A stretch of DNA of 64,000 bases from Mastigias papua. Lineage: Eukaryota; Cnidaria; Scyphozoa; Rhizostomeae; Mastigiidae. Within the stretch, counting starts at the first letter, position 1, and each line of letters starts with the position of its first letter. The notes under the pieces were generated by a model. The model made no database searches. It saw nothing but the letters and a program-made list of their open reading frames with translations, and was not told the origin of the DNA. Made by a program: the position numbers and the translations under genes. Shown in pieces: positions 39,015 to 51,700 of this stretch. The stretch lies in the NCBI GenBank assembly GCA_964019165.1, contig OZ025269.1, positions 15,324,687-15,388,686 on the forward strand, in the 5' to 3' direction.

Positions 39015-40150
39015 TGTTGCCTAAAAATGACTAAAATTGAAATTGGTGGAGTTTGACTGCAGATTGAAAAGTGATGAAAATGAGGCAATTTTGGCCAAAA
39101 CGTAAGGCTATAGCCTTGGTATTGTGTCTACAAATGACTAAAAGTGAAATTGGTTGAGTTTGACAGCAGATTTAAAAGTGATGAAAATGAGGCAATTTTG
39201 GCCAAACAGTAAGGCTATAGCCTTGGCATTTTGCCTAAACATGACAAAAATTGAAATTGGTGGAGTTTGACTGCAGATTGAAAGGTGATGACAATGAGGC
39301 AATTTTGGCCAAAACGTAAGGCTATAGCCTTGGTAGTTTGCCTAAAAATGACTAAAATTGCAATTGGTTGAGTTTGACTGCAGATTGAAAAGTGATGAAA
39401 ATGAGGCAATTTTGGCCACAAAGTAAGGCTATAGCCTTGGTATTTTGCCTGAACATGACTACAATTGAAATTGGTGGAGTTTGACTGCAGATTGAAAAGT
39501 GATGACAATGAGGCAATTTTGGCCAAAACGTAAGGCTATAGCCTTGGTATGTTGCCTAAACATGACTAAAATTGAAATTGGTGGAGTTTGACTGCAGATT
39601 GACAAGTGATGAAAATGAGGCAATTTTGGCCAAAACGTAAGGCTATAGCCTTGGTATTGTGTCTACAAATGACTAAAAGTGAAATTGGTTGAGTTTGACA
39701 GCAGATTTAAAAGTGATGAAAATGAGGCAATTTTGGCCAAACAGTAAGGCTATAGCCTTGGCAGTTTGCCTAAACATGACAAAAATTGAAATTGGTGGAG
39801 TTTGACTGCAGATTGAAAGGTGATGACAATGAGGCAATTTTGGCCAAAACGTAAGGCTATAGCCTTGGTAGTTTGCCTAAAAATGACTAAAATTGAAATT
39901 GGTTGAGTTTGACTGCAGATTGAAAAGTGATGAAAATGAGGCAATTTTGGCCACAAAGTAAGGCTATAGCCTTGGTATTTTGCCTGAACATGACTACAAT
40001 TGAAATTGGTGGAGTTTGACTGCAGATTGAAAAGTGATGACAATGAGGCAATTTTGGCCAAAACGTAAGGCTATAGCCTTGGTATTTTGCCTAAACATGA
40101 CTAAAATTGAAATTGGTGGAGTTTGACTGCAGATTGACAAGTGATGAAAA
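39015..40150 (+). repeat. 5-monomer (535-bp) higher-order repeat, about 2 copies
   Basis: TTTGACAGCAGATTTAAAAG, then ATGACAAAAATTG, GATTGAAAGGTGATGAC and GCCTGAACATGACTACAATTG, recur at 535 bp (for example 39,241 and 39,776 for ATGACAAAAATTG). Similarity ends after 40,150, where GAAGCAATTTTGG replaces GAGGCAATTTTGG. Confidence 0.78.
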
Positions 40151-40619
40151 TGAAGCAATTTTGGCCAAAAAGTAAGGCTATAGCCTTGGTATGTTGCCTA
40201 CAAATGACTAAAATTGAAATTGGTGGAGTTTGACTGCAGAATGAAAAGTGATGAAAATGAGGCAATTTTGGCCAAAAAGTAAGGCTATAGCCTTGGTATT
40301 GTGTCTAAAAATGACTAAAAGTGAAATTGGTTGAGTCTGACTACAGATTGAAAAGTGATGAAAATGAGGCAATTTTGGCCAAAAAGTAAGGCTACAGCCT
40401 TGGTATGTTGCCTAAAAATGACTAAAATTGAAATTGGTGGAGTTTGACTGCAGATTGAAAAGTGATGAAAATGAGGCAATTTTGGCCAAAAAGTAAGGCT
40501 ATAGCCTTGGTATTGTGTCTAAAAATGACTAAAAGTGAAATTGGTTGAGTCTGACTACAGATTGAAAAGTGATGAAAATGAGGCAATTTTGGCCAAAAAG
40601 TAAGGCTATAGCCTTGGTA

Positions 40620-42971
40620 TGTTGCCTACAAATGACTAAAATTGAAATTGGTTGAGTTTGACTGCAGATTGAAAAGTGATGAAAATGAGGCAATTTTGGC
40701 CAAAAAGTAAGGCTATAGCCTTTGTATTTTGCCTAAGCATGACTAAAATTGAAATTTGTTGAGTTTGACTGCAGATTGAAAAGTGATGAAAATGAGGCAA
40801 TTTTGGCCAAAAAGTAAGGCTATAGCCTTTGTATTGTGTCTAAAAATGACTAAAATTGAAATTGGTTGAGTTTGACTGCAGATTGAAAAGTGATGAAAAT
40901 GAGGCAATTTTGGCCAAAAAGTAAGGCTATAGCCTTGGTATTTTGCCTAAAAATGACTAAAATTGAAATTGGTTGAGTGTGACTGCAGATTGAAAAGTGA
41001 TGAAAATGAGGCAATTTTGGCCAAAAAGTAAGGCTATAGCCTTGGTATTTTGCCTAAAAATGACTAAAGTTGACATTGGTTGAGTTTGACTGCAGATTGA
41101 AAAGTGATGAAAATGAGGCAATTTTGGCCAAAAAGTAAGGCTGTAGCCTTTTTTTTTGCCTAAAAATGACTAAAATTGCAATTGGTTGAGTTTGACTGCA
41201 GATTGAAAAGTGATGAAAATGAGGCAATGTTGGCCAAAAGGTAAGGCTACAGCCTTGGTGTTTTGCCTAAACATGACTAAAATTGAAAGTAGGTGAGGTT
41301 GACTGCAGAATGAAAAGTGACAGAACTAAGGCAATTTTGGCCACAAAGTAAGGCTATAGTCTTGGTATTGTGTCTACAAATGACTAAAAGTGAAATTGGT
41401 TGAGTTTGACTGCAGATTGAAAAGTGATGAAAATGAGGCAATTTTGGCCAAACAGTAAGGCTATAGCCTTGGTATTTTGCCTAAACATCACTAAAATTGA
41501 AATTGGTGGAGTTTGACTGCAGATTGAAAAGTGATGACAATGAGGCAATTTTGGCCAAAACGTAAGGCTATAGCCTTGGTATGTTGCCTAAAAATGACTA
41601 GAATTGAAATTGGTGGAGTTTGACTGCAGATTGACAAGTGATGAAAATGAGGCAATTTTGGCCAAACAGTAAGGCTATAGCCTTGGCATTTTGCCTAAAC
41701 ATGACTAAAATTGAAATTGGTGGAGTTTGACTGCAGATTGAAAGGTGATGACAATGAGGCAATTTTGGCCAAAACGTAAGGCTATAGCCTTGGTATGTTG
41801 CCTACAAATGACTAAAATTGAAATTGGTTGAGTTTGACTGCAGATTGAAAAGTGATGAAAATGAGGCAATTTTGGCCAAAAAGTAAGGCTATAGCCTTTG
41901 TATTTTGCCTAAGCATGACTAAAATTGAAATTTGTTGAGTTTGACTGCAGATTGAAAAGTGATGAAAATGAGGCAATTTTGGCCAAAAAGTAAGGCTATA
42001 GCCTTTGTATTGTGTCTAAAAATGACTAAAATTGAAATTGGTTGAGTTTGACTGCAGATTGAAAAGTGATGAAAATGAGGCAATTTTGGCCAAAAAGTAA
42101 GGCTATAGCCTTGGTATTTTGCCTAAAAATGACTAAAATTGAAATTGGTTGAGTGTGACTGCAGATTGAAAAGTGATGAAAATGAGGCAATTTTGGCCAA
42201 AAAGTAAGGCTATAGCCTTGGTATTTTGCCTAAAAATGACTAAAGTTGACATTGGTTGAGTTTGACTGCAGATTGAAAAGTGATGAAAATGAGGCAATTT
42301 TGGCCAAAAAGTAAGGCTGTAGCCTTTTTTTTTGCCTAAAAATGACTAAAATTGCAATTGGTTGAGTTTGACTGCAGATTGAAAAGTGATGAAAATGAGG
42401 CAATGTTGGCCAAAAGGTAAGGCTACAGCCTTGGTGTTTTGCCTAAACATGACTAAAATTGAAAGTAGGTGAGGTTGACTGCAGAATGAAAAGTGACAGA
42501 ACTAAGGCAATTTTGGCCACAAAGTAAGGCTATAGTCTTGGTATTGTGTCTACAAATGACTAAAAGTGAAATTGGTTGAGTTTGACTGCAGATTGAAAAG
42601 TGATGAAAATGAGGCAATTTTGGCCAAACAGTAAGGCTATAGCCTTGGTATTTTGCCTAAACATCACTAAAATTGAAATTGGTGGAGTTTGACTGCAGAT
42701 TGAAAAGTGATGACAATGAGGCAATTTTGGCCAAAACGTAAGGCTATAGCCTTGGTATGTTGCCTAAAAATGACTAGAATTGAAATTGGTGGAGTTTGAC
42801 TGCAGATTGACAAGTGATGAAAATGAGGCAATTTTGGCCAAACAGTAAGGCTATAGCCTTGGCATTTTGCCTAAACATGACTAAAATTGAAATTGGTGGA
42901 GTTTGACTGCAGATTGAAAGGTGATGACAATGAGGCAATTTTGGCCAAAACGTAAGGCTATAGCCTTGGTA
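40620..42971 (+). repeat. 11-monomer (1,176-bp) higher-order repeat, 2 abutting copies
   Basis: Copy one is about 40,620-41,795 and copy two about 41,796-42,971. Both run from TATGTTGCCTACAAATG through the T9-tract monomer (T runs at 41,149-41,157 and 42,325-42,333), AAACATCACTAAAATTG and GATTGAAAGGTGATGAC. A third copy of the first eight or so monomers is at about 37,622-38,455. By eye the two abutting copies are nearly identical, which suggests a very recent duplication. Confidence 0.85.
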
Positions 42972-44282
42972 GTTTGCCTAAAAATGACTAAAATTGAAAT
43001 TGGTTGAGTTTGACTGCAGATTGAAAAGTGATGAAAATGAGGCAATTTTGGCCACAAAGTAAGGCTATAGCCTTGGTATTTTGCCTGAACATGACTACAA
43101 TTGAAATTGGTGGAGTTTGACTGCAGATTGAAAAGTGATGACAATGAGGCAATTTTGGCCAAAACGTAAGGCTATAGCCTTGGTATGTTGCCTAAAAATG
43201 ACTAAAATTGAAATTGGTGGAGTTTGACTGCAGATTGACAAGTGATGAAAATGAAGCAATTTTGGCCAAAAAGTAAGGCTATAGCCTTGGTATGTTGCCT
43301 ACAAATGACTAACATTGAAATTGGTGGAGTTTGACTGCAGATTGAAAAGTGATGACAATGAGGCAATTTTGGCCAAAAAGTAAGGCTATAGCCTTGGTAT
43401 TGTGTCTAAAAATGACTAAAAGTGAAATTGGTTGAGTCTGACTACAGATTGAAAAGTGATGAAAATGAGGCAATTTTGGCCAAAAAATAAGGCTATAGCC
43501 TTGGTATGTTGCCTAAAAATGACTAAAATTGAAATTGGTGGAGTTTGACTGCAGATTGAAAAGTAATGAAAATGAGGCAATTTTGGCCAAAAAGTAAGGC
43601 TATAGCCTTGGTATTGTGTCTAAAAATGACTAAAAGTGAAATTGGTTGAGTCTGACTACAGATTGAAAAGTGATGAAAATGAGGCAATTTTGGCCAAAAA
43701 GTAAGGCTCTAGCCTTGGTATGTTGCCTACAAATGACTAAAATTGAAATTGGTTGAGTTTGACTGCAGATTGAAAAGTGATGAAAATGAGGCAAGTTTGG
43801 CCAAAAAGTAAGGCTATAGCCTTTGTATTTTGCCTAAGCATGACTAAAATTGAAATTTGTTGAGTTTGACTGCAGATTGAAAAGTGATGAAAATGAGGCA
43901 ATTTTGGCCAAAAAGTAAGGCTATAGCCTTTGTATTGTGTCTAAAAATGACTAAAATTGAAATTGGTTGAGTTTGACTGCAGATTGAAAAATGATGAAAA
44001 TGAGGCAATTTTGGCCAAAAAGTAAGGCTATAGCCTTGGTATTTTGCCTAAAAATGACTAAAATTGAAATTGGTTGAGTGTGACTGCAGATTGAAAAGTG
44101 ATGAAAATGAGGCAATTTTGGCCAAAAAGTAAGGCTATAGCCTTGGTATTTTGCCTAAAAATGACTAAAGTTGACATTGGTTGAGTTTGACTGCAGATTG
44201 AAAAGTGATGAAAATGAGGCAATTTTGGCCAAAAAGTAAGGCTGTAGCCTTTTTTTTTGCCTAAACATGATTAAAATTGAAA

Positions 44283-47113
44283 TGGTTGAGTTTGACTGCA
44301 GATTGAAAAGTGATGAAAATGAGGCAATTTTGGCCAAAACGCAAGGCTATAGCCTTGGCATGTTGCATACAAATGACTAAAATTGAAATTGATTGAGGTT
44401 GACTGCAGAGTGAAAAGTGATGAAAATGAGGCAATTTTGGCCAAAAAGTAAGCTATAGCCTTGGTATTTTGCCTAAAAATGACTAAAATTGCAATTGGTT
44501 GAGTTTGACTGCAGATTGAAAAGTGATGACAATGAGGCAATGTTGCCCAAAGGTAAGGCTACAGCCTTGGTGTTTTGCCTAAAATTGACTAAAATTGAAA
44601 GTAGGTGAGGTTGACTGCAGAATGAAAAGTGACAGAACTAAGGCAATTTTGGCCACAAAGTAAGGCTATAGTCTTGGTATTGTGTCTACAAATGACTTAA
44701 AGTGAAATTGGTTGAGTTTGACTGCAGATTGAAAAGTGATGAAAATGAGGCAATTTTGGCCAAACAGTAAGGCTATAGCCTTGGTATTTTGCCTAAAATG
44801 ACTAAAATTGAAATTGGTTCAGTTTGACTGCAGATTGAAAAGTGATGAAAATGAGGCAATTTTGGCCAAAAAGTAAGGCTATAGCCTTGGTAGTTTGCCT
44901 AAAAATGACTAAAATTGAAATTGGTTGAGTGTGACTGCAGATTGAAAAGTGATGAAAATGAGGCAATTTTGGCCAAAAAGTAAGGCTATAGCCTTGGTAT
45001 TTTGCTAACAATGACTAAAGTTGACATTGGTTGAGTTTGACTGCAGATTGAAAAGTGATGAAAATGAGGCAATTTTGGCCAAAAAGTAAGGCTGTAGCCT
45101 TTTTTTTGCCTAAACATGATTAAAATTGAAATTGGTTGAGTTTGACTGCAGATTGAAAAGTGATGAAAATGAGGCAATTTTGGCCAAAACGCAAGGCTAT
45201 AGCCTTGGCATTTTGCATACAAATGACTAAAATTGAAATTGATTGAGGTTGACTGCAGAGTGAAAAGTGATGAAAATGAGGCAATTTTGGCCAAAAAGTA
45301 AGGCTATAGCCTTGGTATTTTGCCTAAAAATGACTAAAATTGCAATTGGTTGAGTTTGACTGCAGATTGAAAAGTGATGAAAATGAGGCACTGTTGCCCA
45401 AAAGGTAAGGCTACAGCCTTGGTGTTTTGCCTAAAATTGACTAAAATTGAAAGTAGGTGAGGTTGACTGCAGAATGAAAAGTGACAGAACTAAGGCAATT
45501 TTGGCACAAAGTAAGGCTATAGTCTTGGTATTGTGTCTACAAATGACTAAAAGTGAAATTGGTTGAGTTTGACTGCAGATTGAAAAGTGATGAAAATGAG
45601 GCAATTTTGGCCAAACAGTAAGGCTATAGCCTTGGTATTTTGCCTAAACATCACTAAATTGAAATTGGTGGAGTTTGACTGCAGATTGAAAAGTGATGAC
45701 AATGAGGCAATTTTGACCAAAACGTAAGGCTATAGCCTTGGTATGTTGCCTAAAAATGACTAAAATTGAAATTGGTGGAGTTTGACTGCAGATTGAAAAG
45801 TGATGAAATGAGGCAATTTTGGCCAAAACGTAAGGCTATAGCCTTGGTATGTTGCCTAAAAATGACTAAAATTGAAATTGGTGGAGTTTGACTGCAGATT
45901 GAAAAGTGATGACAATGAGGCAATTTTGGCCAAAACGTAAGGCTATAGCCTTGGTATGTTGCCTAAAAGTGACTAACATTGAAATTGGTTGAGGTTGACT
46001 GCAGATTGAAAAGTGATGAAAATGAGGCAACTTTGGCCAAACAGTAAGGCTATAGCCTTGGTATTTTGCCTAAACATGACTAAAATTGAAATTGGTTGAG
46101 TTTGACTGCAGATTGAAAAGTGATGAAAATGAGGCAATTTTGGCCAAAAAGTAAGGCTATAGCCTTGGTATTTTGCCGACAGATGACTAAATTTGAAATT
46201 GGTTGAGTGTGACTGCAGATTGAAAAGTGATGAAAATGAGGCAATTTTGGCCAAAAAGTAAGGCTATAGCCTTGGTATTTTGCCTAACAATGACTAAAGT
46301 TGACATTGGTTGAGTTTGACTGCAGATTGAAAAGTGATGAAAATGAGGCAATTTGGCCAAAAAGTAAGGCTGTAGCCTTTTTTTTGCCTAAACATGATTA
46401 AAATTGAAATTGGTTGAGTTTGACTGCAGATTGAAAAGTGATGAAAATGAGGCAATTTTGGCCAAAACGCAAGGCTATAGCCTTGGCATTTTGCATACAA
46501 ATGACTAAAATTGAAATTGATTGAGGTTGACTGCAGAGTGAAAAGTGATGAAAATGAGGCAATTTTGGCCAAAAAGTAAGGCTATAGCCTTGGTATTTTC
46601 CCTAAAAATGACTAAAATTGCAATTGGTTGAGTTTGACTGCAGATTGAAAAGTGATGAAAATGAGGCAATGTTGGCCAAAAGGTAAGGCTACAGCCTTGG
46701 TGTTTTGCCTAAAATTGACTAAAATTGAAAGTAGGTGAGGTTGACTGCAGAATGAAAAGTGATGAAAATGAGGCAAGTTTGGCCAAAAAGTAAGGCTATA
46801 GTCTTGGTATTGTGTCTACAAATGACTAAAAGTGAAATTGGTTGAGTTTGACTGCAGATGAAAAGTGATGAAAATGAGGCAATTTTGGCCAAACAGTAAG
46901 GCTATAGCCTTGGTATGTTGCCTAAACATGACTAAAATTGAAATTGGTGGAGTTTGACTGCAGATTGAAAAGTGATGACAATGAGGCAATTTTGACCAAA
47001 ACGTAAGGCTATAGCCTTGGTATGTTGCCTACAAATGACTAAAATTGAAATTGGTGGAGTTTGACTGCAGATTGAAAAGTGATGAAAATGAGGCAATTTT
47101 GGCCAAAACGTAA
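44283..47113. other. Cluster of private one-base deletions, possible low-quality consensus
   Basis: At least eleven single bases are missing relative to sister copies, near 44,283 (GAAATGG), 44,452 (TAAGCTATAG), 44,550 (CCCAAAGG), 45,005 (TTGCTAAC), 45,505 (GGCACAAAG), 45,657 (CTAAATTG), 45,806 (GATGAAATGAGG), 46,352 (GCAATTTGG), 46,859 (GCAGATGAAAAG) and 47,113 (TAAGCTATAG), plus T8 in place of T9 at 45,100 and 46,378. Most are in homopolymers or doublets and none is shared with the matching HOR copies elsewhere. Local assembly or read error is the simplest explanation. Real decay is possible. Confidence 0.7.
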
Positions 47114-47129
47114 GCTATAGCCTTGGTAT

Positions 47130-48700
47130 GTTGCCTAAAAATGACTAAAATTGAAATTGGTGGAGTTTGACTGCAGATTGAAAAGTGATGAAAATGAGGC
47201 AACTTTGGCCAAACAGTAAGGCTATAGCCTTGGTATTTTGCCTAAACATGACCAAAATTGACATTGGTTGAGTTTGACTGCAGATTGAAAAGTGATGAAA
47301 ATGAGGCAATTTTGGCCAAAAAGTAAGGCTATAGCCTTTCTATTGTGTCTAAAAATGACTAAAACTGCAATTGGTTGAGTTTGACTGCAGATTGAAAAGT
47401 GATGAAAATGAGGCAATGTTGGAAAAAAGGTAATGCTACAGCCTTGGTGTTTTGCCTAAAATTGACTAAAATTGAAAGTAGGTGAGGCTGACTGCAGAAT
47501 GAAAAGTGACAGAACTAAGGCAATTTTGGCCACAAAGCAAGGCTATAGCATTGATATTTTGCATAAAAATGACTAAAATTGCAATTGGTTGAGGTTGACT
47601 GCAGATTGAAAAGTGATGAAAATGAGGCAATTTTGGCCAAAAAGTAAGGCTATAGCCGTGGTACTTTGCATAAAAATGACTAAAATTGAAATTGGTGGAG
47701 TTTGACTGCAGATTGAAAAGTGATGAAAATGAGGCAATTTTGGCCAAAAAGTAAGGCTATAGCCTTGGTATTTTCCCTAAAAATGACTAAAATTGCAATT
47801 GGTTGAGTTTGACTGCAGATTGAAAAGTGATGAAAATGAGGCAATGTTGGCCAAAAGGTAAGGCTACAGCCTTGGTGTTTTGCCTAAAATTGACTAAAAT
47901 TGAAAGTAGGTGAGGTTGACTGCAGAATGAAAAGTGACAGAACTAAGGCAATTTTGGCCACAAAGTAAGGCTATAGCATTGATATTTTGCATAAAAATGA
48001 CTAAAATTGCAATTGGTTGAGGTTGACTGCAGATTGAAAAGTGATGAAAATGAGGCAATTTTGGCCAAAAAGTAAGGCTATAGCCTTGGTATGTTGCCTA
48101 AAAATGACTAAAATTGAAATTGGTGGAGTTTGACTGCAGATTGAAAAGTGATGAAAATGAGGCAACTTTGGCCAAACAGTAAGGCTATAGCCTTGGTATT
48201 TTGCCTAAACATGACTAAAATTGACATTGGTTGAGTTTGACTGCAGATTGAAAAGTGATGAAAATGAGTTAATTTTGGCCAAAAAGTAAGGCTATAGCCT
48301 TTCTATTGTGTCTAAAAATGACTAAAACTGCAATTGGTTGAGTTTGACTGCAGATTGAAAAGTGATGAAAATGAGGCAATGTTGGCCAAAAGGTAAGGCT
48401 ACAGCCTTGGTGTTTTGCCTAAAATTGACTAAAATTGAAAGTAGGTGAGGCTGACTGCAGAATGAAAAGTGACAGAACTAAAGCAATTTTGGCCACAAAG
48501 CAAGGCTATAGCATTGATATTTTGCATAAAAATGACTAAAATTGCAATTGGTTGAGGTTGACTGCAGATTGAAAAGTGATGAAAATGAGGCAATTTTGGC
48601 CAAAAAGTAAGGCTATAGCCGTGGTACTTTGCATAAAAATGACTAAAATTGAAATTGGTTGAGTTTGACTGCAGATTGAAAAGTGATGAAAATGAGGCAA
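47130..48700 (+). repeat. 9-monomer (963-bp) higher-order repeat, about 1.6 copies
   Basis: GGCAACTTTGGCC, then CCTTTCTATTGTGTC, CTAAAACTGCAATTGG and GTAGGTGAGGCTGACTG, recur at 963 bp (for example the minus-strand-open segment beginning at 47,466 and 48,429). One site in the first copy, GTTGGAAAAAAGGTAATGC near 47,420, departs from GTTGGCCAAAAGGTAAGGC in the second. Confidence 0.75.
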
Positions 48701-51700
48701 TGTTGGCCAAAAGGTAAGGCTACAGCCTTGGTGTTTTGCCTAAAATTGACTAAAATTGAAAGTAGGTGAGGTTGACTGCAGAATGAAAAGTGACAGAACT
48801 AAGGCAATTTTGGCCACAAAGTAAGGCTATAGCATTGATATTTTGCATAAAAATGACTAAAATTGCAATTGGTTGAGGTTGACTGCAGATTGAAAAGTGA
48901 TGAAAATGAGGCAATTTTGGCCAAAAAGTAAGGCTATAGTCTTGGTATTGTGTCTACAAATGACTAAAAGTGAAATTGGTTGAGTTTGACTGCAGATTGA
49001 AAAGTGATGAAAATGAGGCAATTTTGGCCAAAAAGTAAGGCTATAGCCTTGGTATTTTGCCGACAGATGACTAAATTTGAAATTGGTTGAGTTTGACTGC
49101 AGATTGAAAAGTGATGAAAATGAGGCACATTTGGCCAAAACATAAGGCTATATCCTTGGTATTTTGCCAAAAAAAGGACTAAAATTGAAATTGGTTGAGT
49201 TTGACTGCAGATTGAAAAGTGATGAAAATGAGGCAATTTTGGCCAAAAAGTAAGGCTATAGCCTTGGTATTTTGCCTATAACTGACTAAAATTGAAATTG
49301 GTTGAGTTTGACTGCAGATTGAAAAGTGATGAAAATGAGGCAATTTTGGCCAAAAAGTAAGGCTATAGCCTTTGTATTTTGCCTAAACATGACTAAAATT
49401 GCAATTGGTTGAGTTTGACTGCAGATTGAAAAGTGATGAAAATGAGGCAATTTTGGCCACAAAGTAAGGCTATAGCCTTGGTATTGTGTCTAAAAATGAC
49501 TAAAATTGAAATTGGTTGAGTGTGACTGCAGATTGAAAAGTGATGAAAATGAGGCAATTTTGGCCAAACAGTAAGGCTATAGCCTTGGTATTTTGCCTAA
49601 ACATGACTAAACTTGAAATTGGTCGAGTTTGACTGCAGATTGACAAGTGATGACAAAGAGGCAATTGTGGCCAAAACGTAAGGCTATAGTCTTGGTATGT
49701 TGCCTACAAATGACTAAAATTGAAATTGGTTGAGTGTGACTGCAGATTGAAAAGTGATGAAAATGAGGCAATTTTGGCCAAACAGTAAGGCTATAGCCTT
49801 GGTATTTTGCCTCAACATGACTAAAATTGAAATTGGTCGAGTTTGACTGCAGATCGAAAAGTGATGAAAACGAGGCAATTTTGGCCAAAAAGTAAGGCTA
49901 TAGCCTTGGTATTTTGCCTGAACATGACTACAATTGAAATTGGTGGAGTTTGACTGCAGATTGAAGAGTGATGACAATGAGGCAATTTTGGCCAAAACGT
50001 AAGGCTATAGCCTTGGTATGTTGCCTAAAAATGACTAAAATTGAAATTGGTTGAGGTTGACTGCAGATTGAAAAGTGATGAAAATGAGGCAATTTTGGCC
50101 AAAAAAGTAAGGCTATAGCCTTGATAGTTTGCCTATACATGACTAAAATTGAAAGTGGTTGAGTTTGACTGCAGATTGAAAAGTGATGAAAATGAGGCAA
50201 TTTTGGCCAAAAAGTAAGGCTATAGCCTTGGCATTTTGCATAAAAATGACTAAAATTGCAATTGGTTGAGGTTGACTGCAGATTAAAAAGTGATGAAAAT
50301 GAGGCAATTTTGGCCAAAAAGTAAGGCTATAGCCTTGGTATTTTGCCTAAAAATGACTAAAATTGAAAGTGGTTGAGTTTGACTGCAGATTGAAATGTGA
50401 TGAAAATGAGGCAATTTTGGCCAAAAAAGTAAGGCTATAGCCTTGATAGTTTGCCTAAACATGACTAAAATTGAAAGTGGTTGAGTTTGACTGCGGATTG
50501 AAAAGTGATGAAAATGAGGCAATTTTGGCCACAAAGTAAGGCTATAGCCTTGGTATGTTGCCTAAAAATGACTAAAATTGAAATTGGTGGAGTTTGACTG
50601 CAGATTGACAAGTGATGACAATGAGGCAATTTTGGCCAAAACGTAAGGCTATAGCCTTGGTATGTTGCCTAAAAATGACTAAAATTGAAATTGGTGGAGT
50701 TTGACTGCAGATTGAAAAGTGATGAAAATGAGGCAATTTTGGCCAAACAGTAAGGCTATAGCCTTGGCATATTGCCTAAACATGACTAAAATTGAAATTG
50801 GTGGAGTTTGACTGCAGATTGAAAAGTGATGACAATGAGGCAATTTTGGCCAAAACGTAAGGCTATAGTCTTGGTATGTTGCCTAAAAATGACTAAAATT
50901 GCAATTGGTTGAGGTTGACTGCAGATTGAAAAGTGATGAAAATGAGGCAATTTTGGCCAAAAAGTAAGGCTATAGTCTTGGTATTGTGTCTACAAATGAC
51001 TAAAAGTGAAATTGGTTGAGTTTGACTGCAGATTGAAAAGTGATGAAAATGAGGCAATTTTGGCCAAAAAGTAAGGCTATAGCCTTGGTATTTTGCCGAC
51101 AGATGACTAAATTTGAAATTGGTTGAGTTTGACTGCAGATTGAAAAGTGATGAAAATGAGGCAATGTTGGCCAAAAGGTAAGGCTACAGCCTTGGTGTTT
51201 TGCCTAAAATTGACTAAAATTGAAAGTAGGTGAGGCTGACTGCAGAATGAAAAGTGACAGAACTAAAGCAATTTTGGCCACAAAGCAAGGCTATAGCATT
51301 GATATTTTGCATAAAAATGACTAAAATTGCAATTGGTTGAGGTTGACTGCAGATTGAAAAGTGATGAAAATGAGGCAATTTTGGCCAAAAAGTAAGGCTA
51401 TAGCCGTGGTACTTTGCATAAAAATGACTAAAATTGAAATTGGTTGAGTTTGACTGCAGATTGAAAAGTGATGAAAATGAGGCAATGTTGGCCAAAAGGT
51501 AAGGCTACAGCCTTGGTGTTTTGCCTAAAATTGACTAAAATTGAAAGTAGGTGAGGTTGACTGCAGAATGAAAAGTGACAGAACTAAGGCAATTTTGGCC
51601 ACAAAGTAAGGCTATAGCATTGATATTTTGCATAAAAATGACTAAAATTGCAATTGGTTGAGGTTGACTGCAGATTGAAAAGTGATGAAAATGAGGCAAT

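Larger units (their letters stand above)
36310..39409 (+). repeat. 20-monomer-spaced repeat (2,139 bp)
   Basis: The block at about 36,310-37,270 recurs at about 38,449-39,409. It contains CTTGGCAATGTGC, AGCTACAGCC, GGTTGATGTTGACTG, TTTGACAGCAGATTTAAAAG and ATGACAAAAATTG. The spacing is 20 monomers less one base. Upstream of the first copy, near 36,300, a monomer has lost five bases (GTGATGAAGGCAA for GTGATGAAAATGAGGCAA). Confidence 0.75.
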
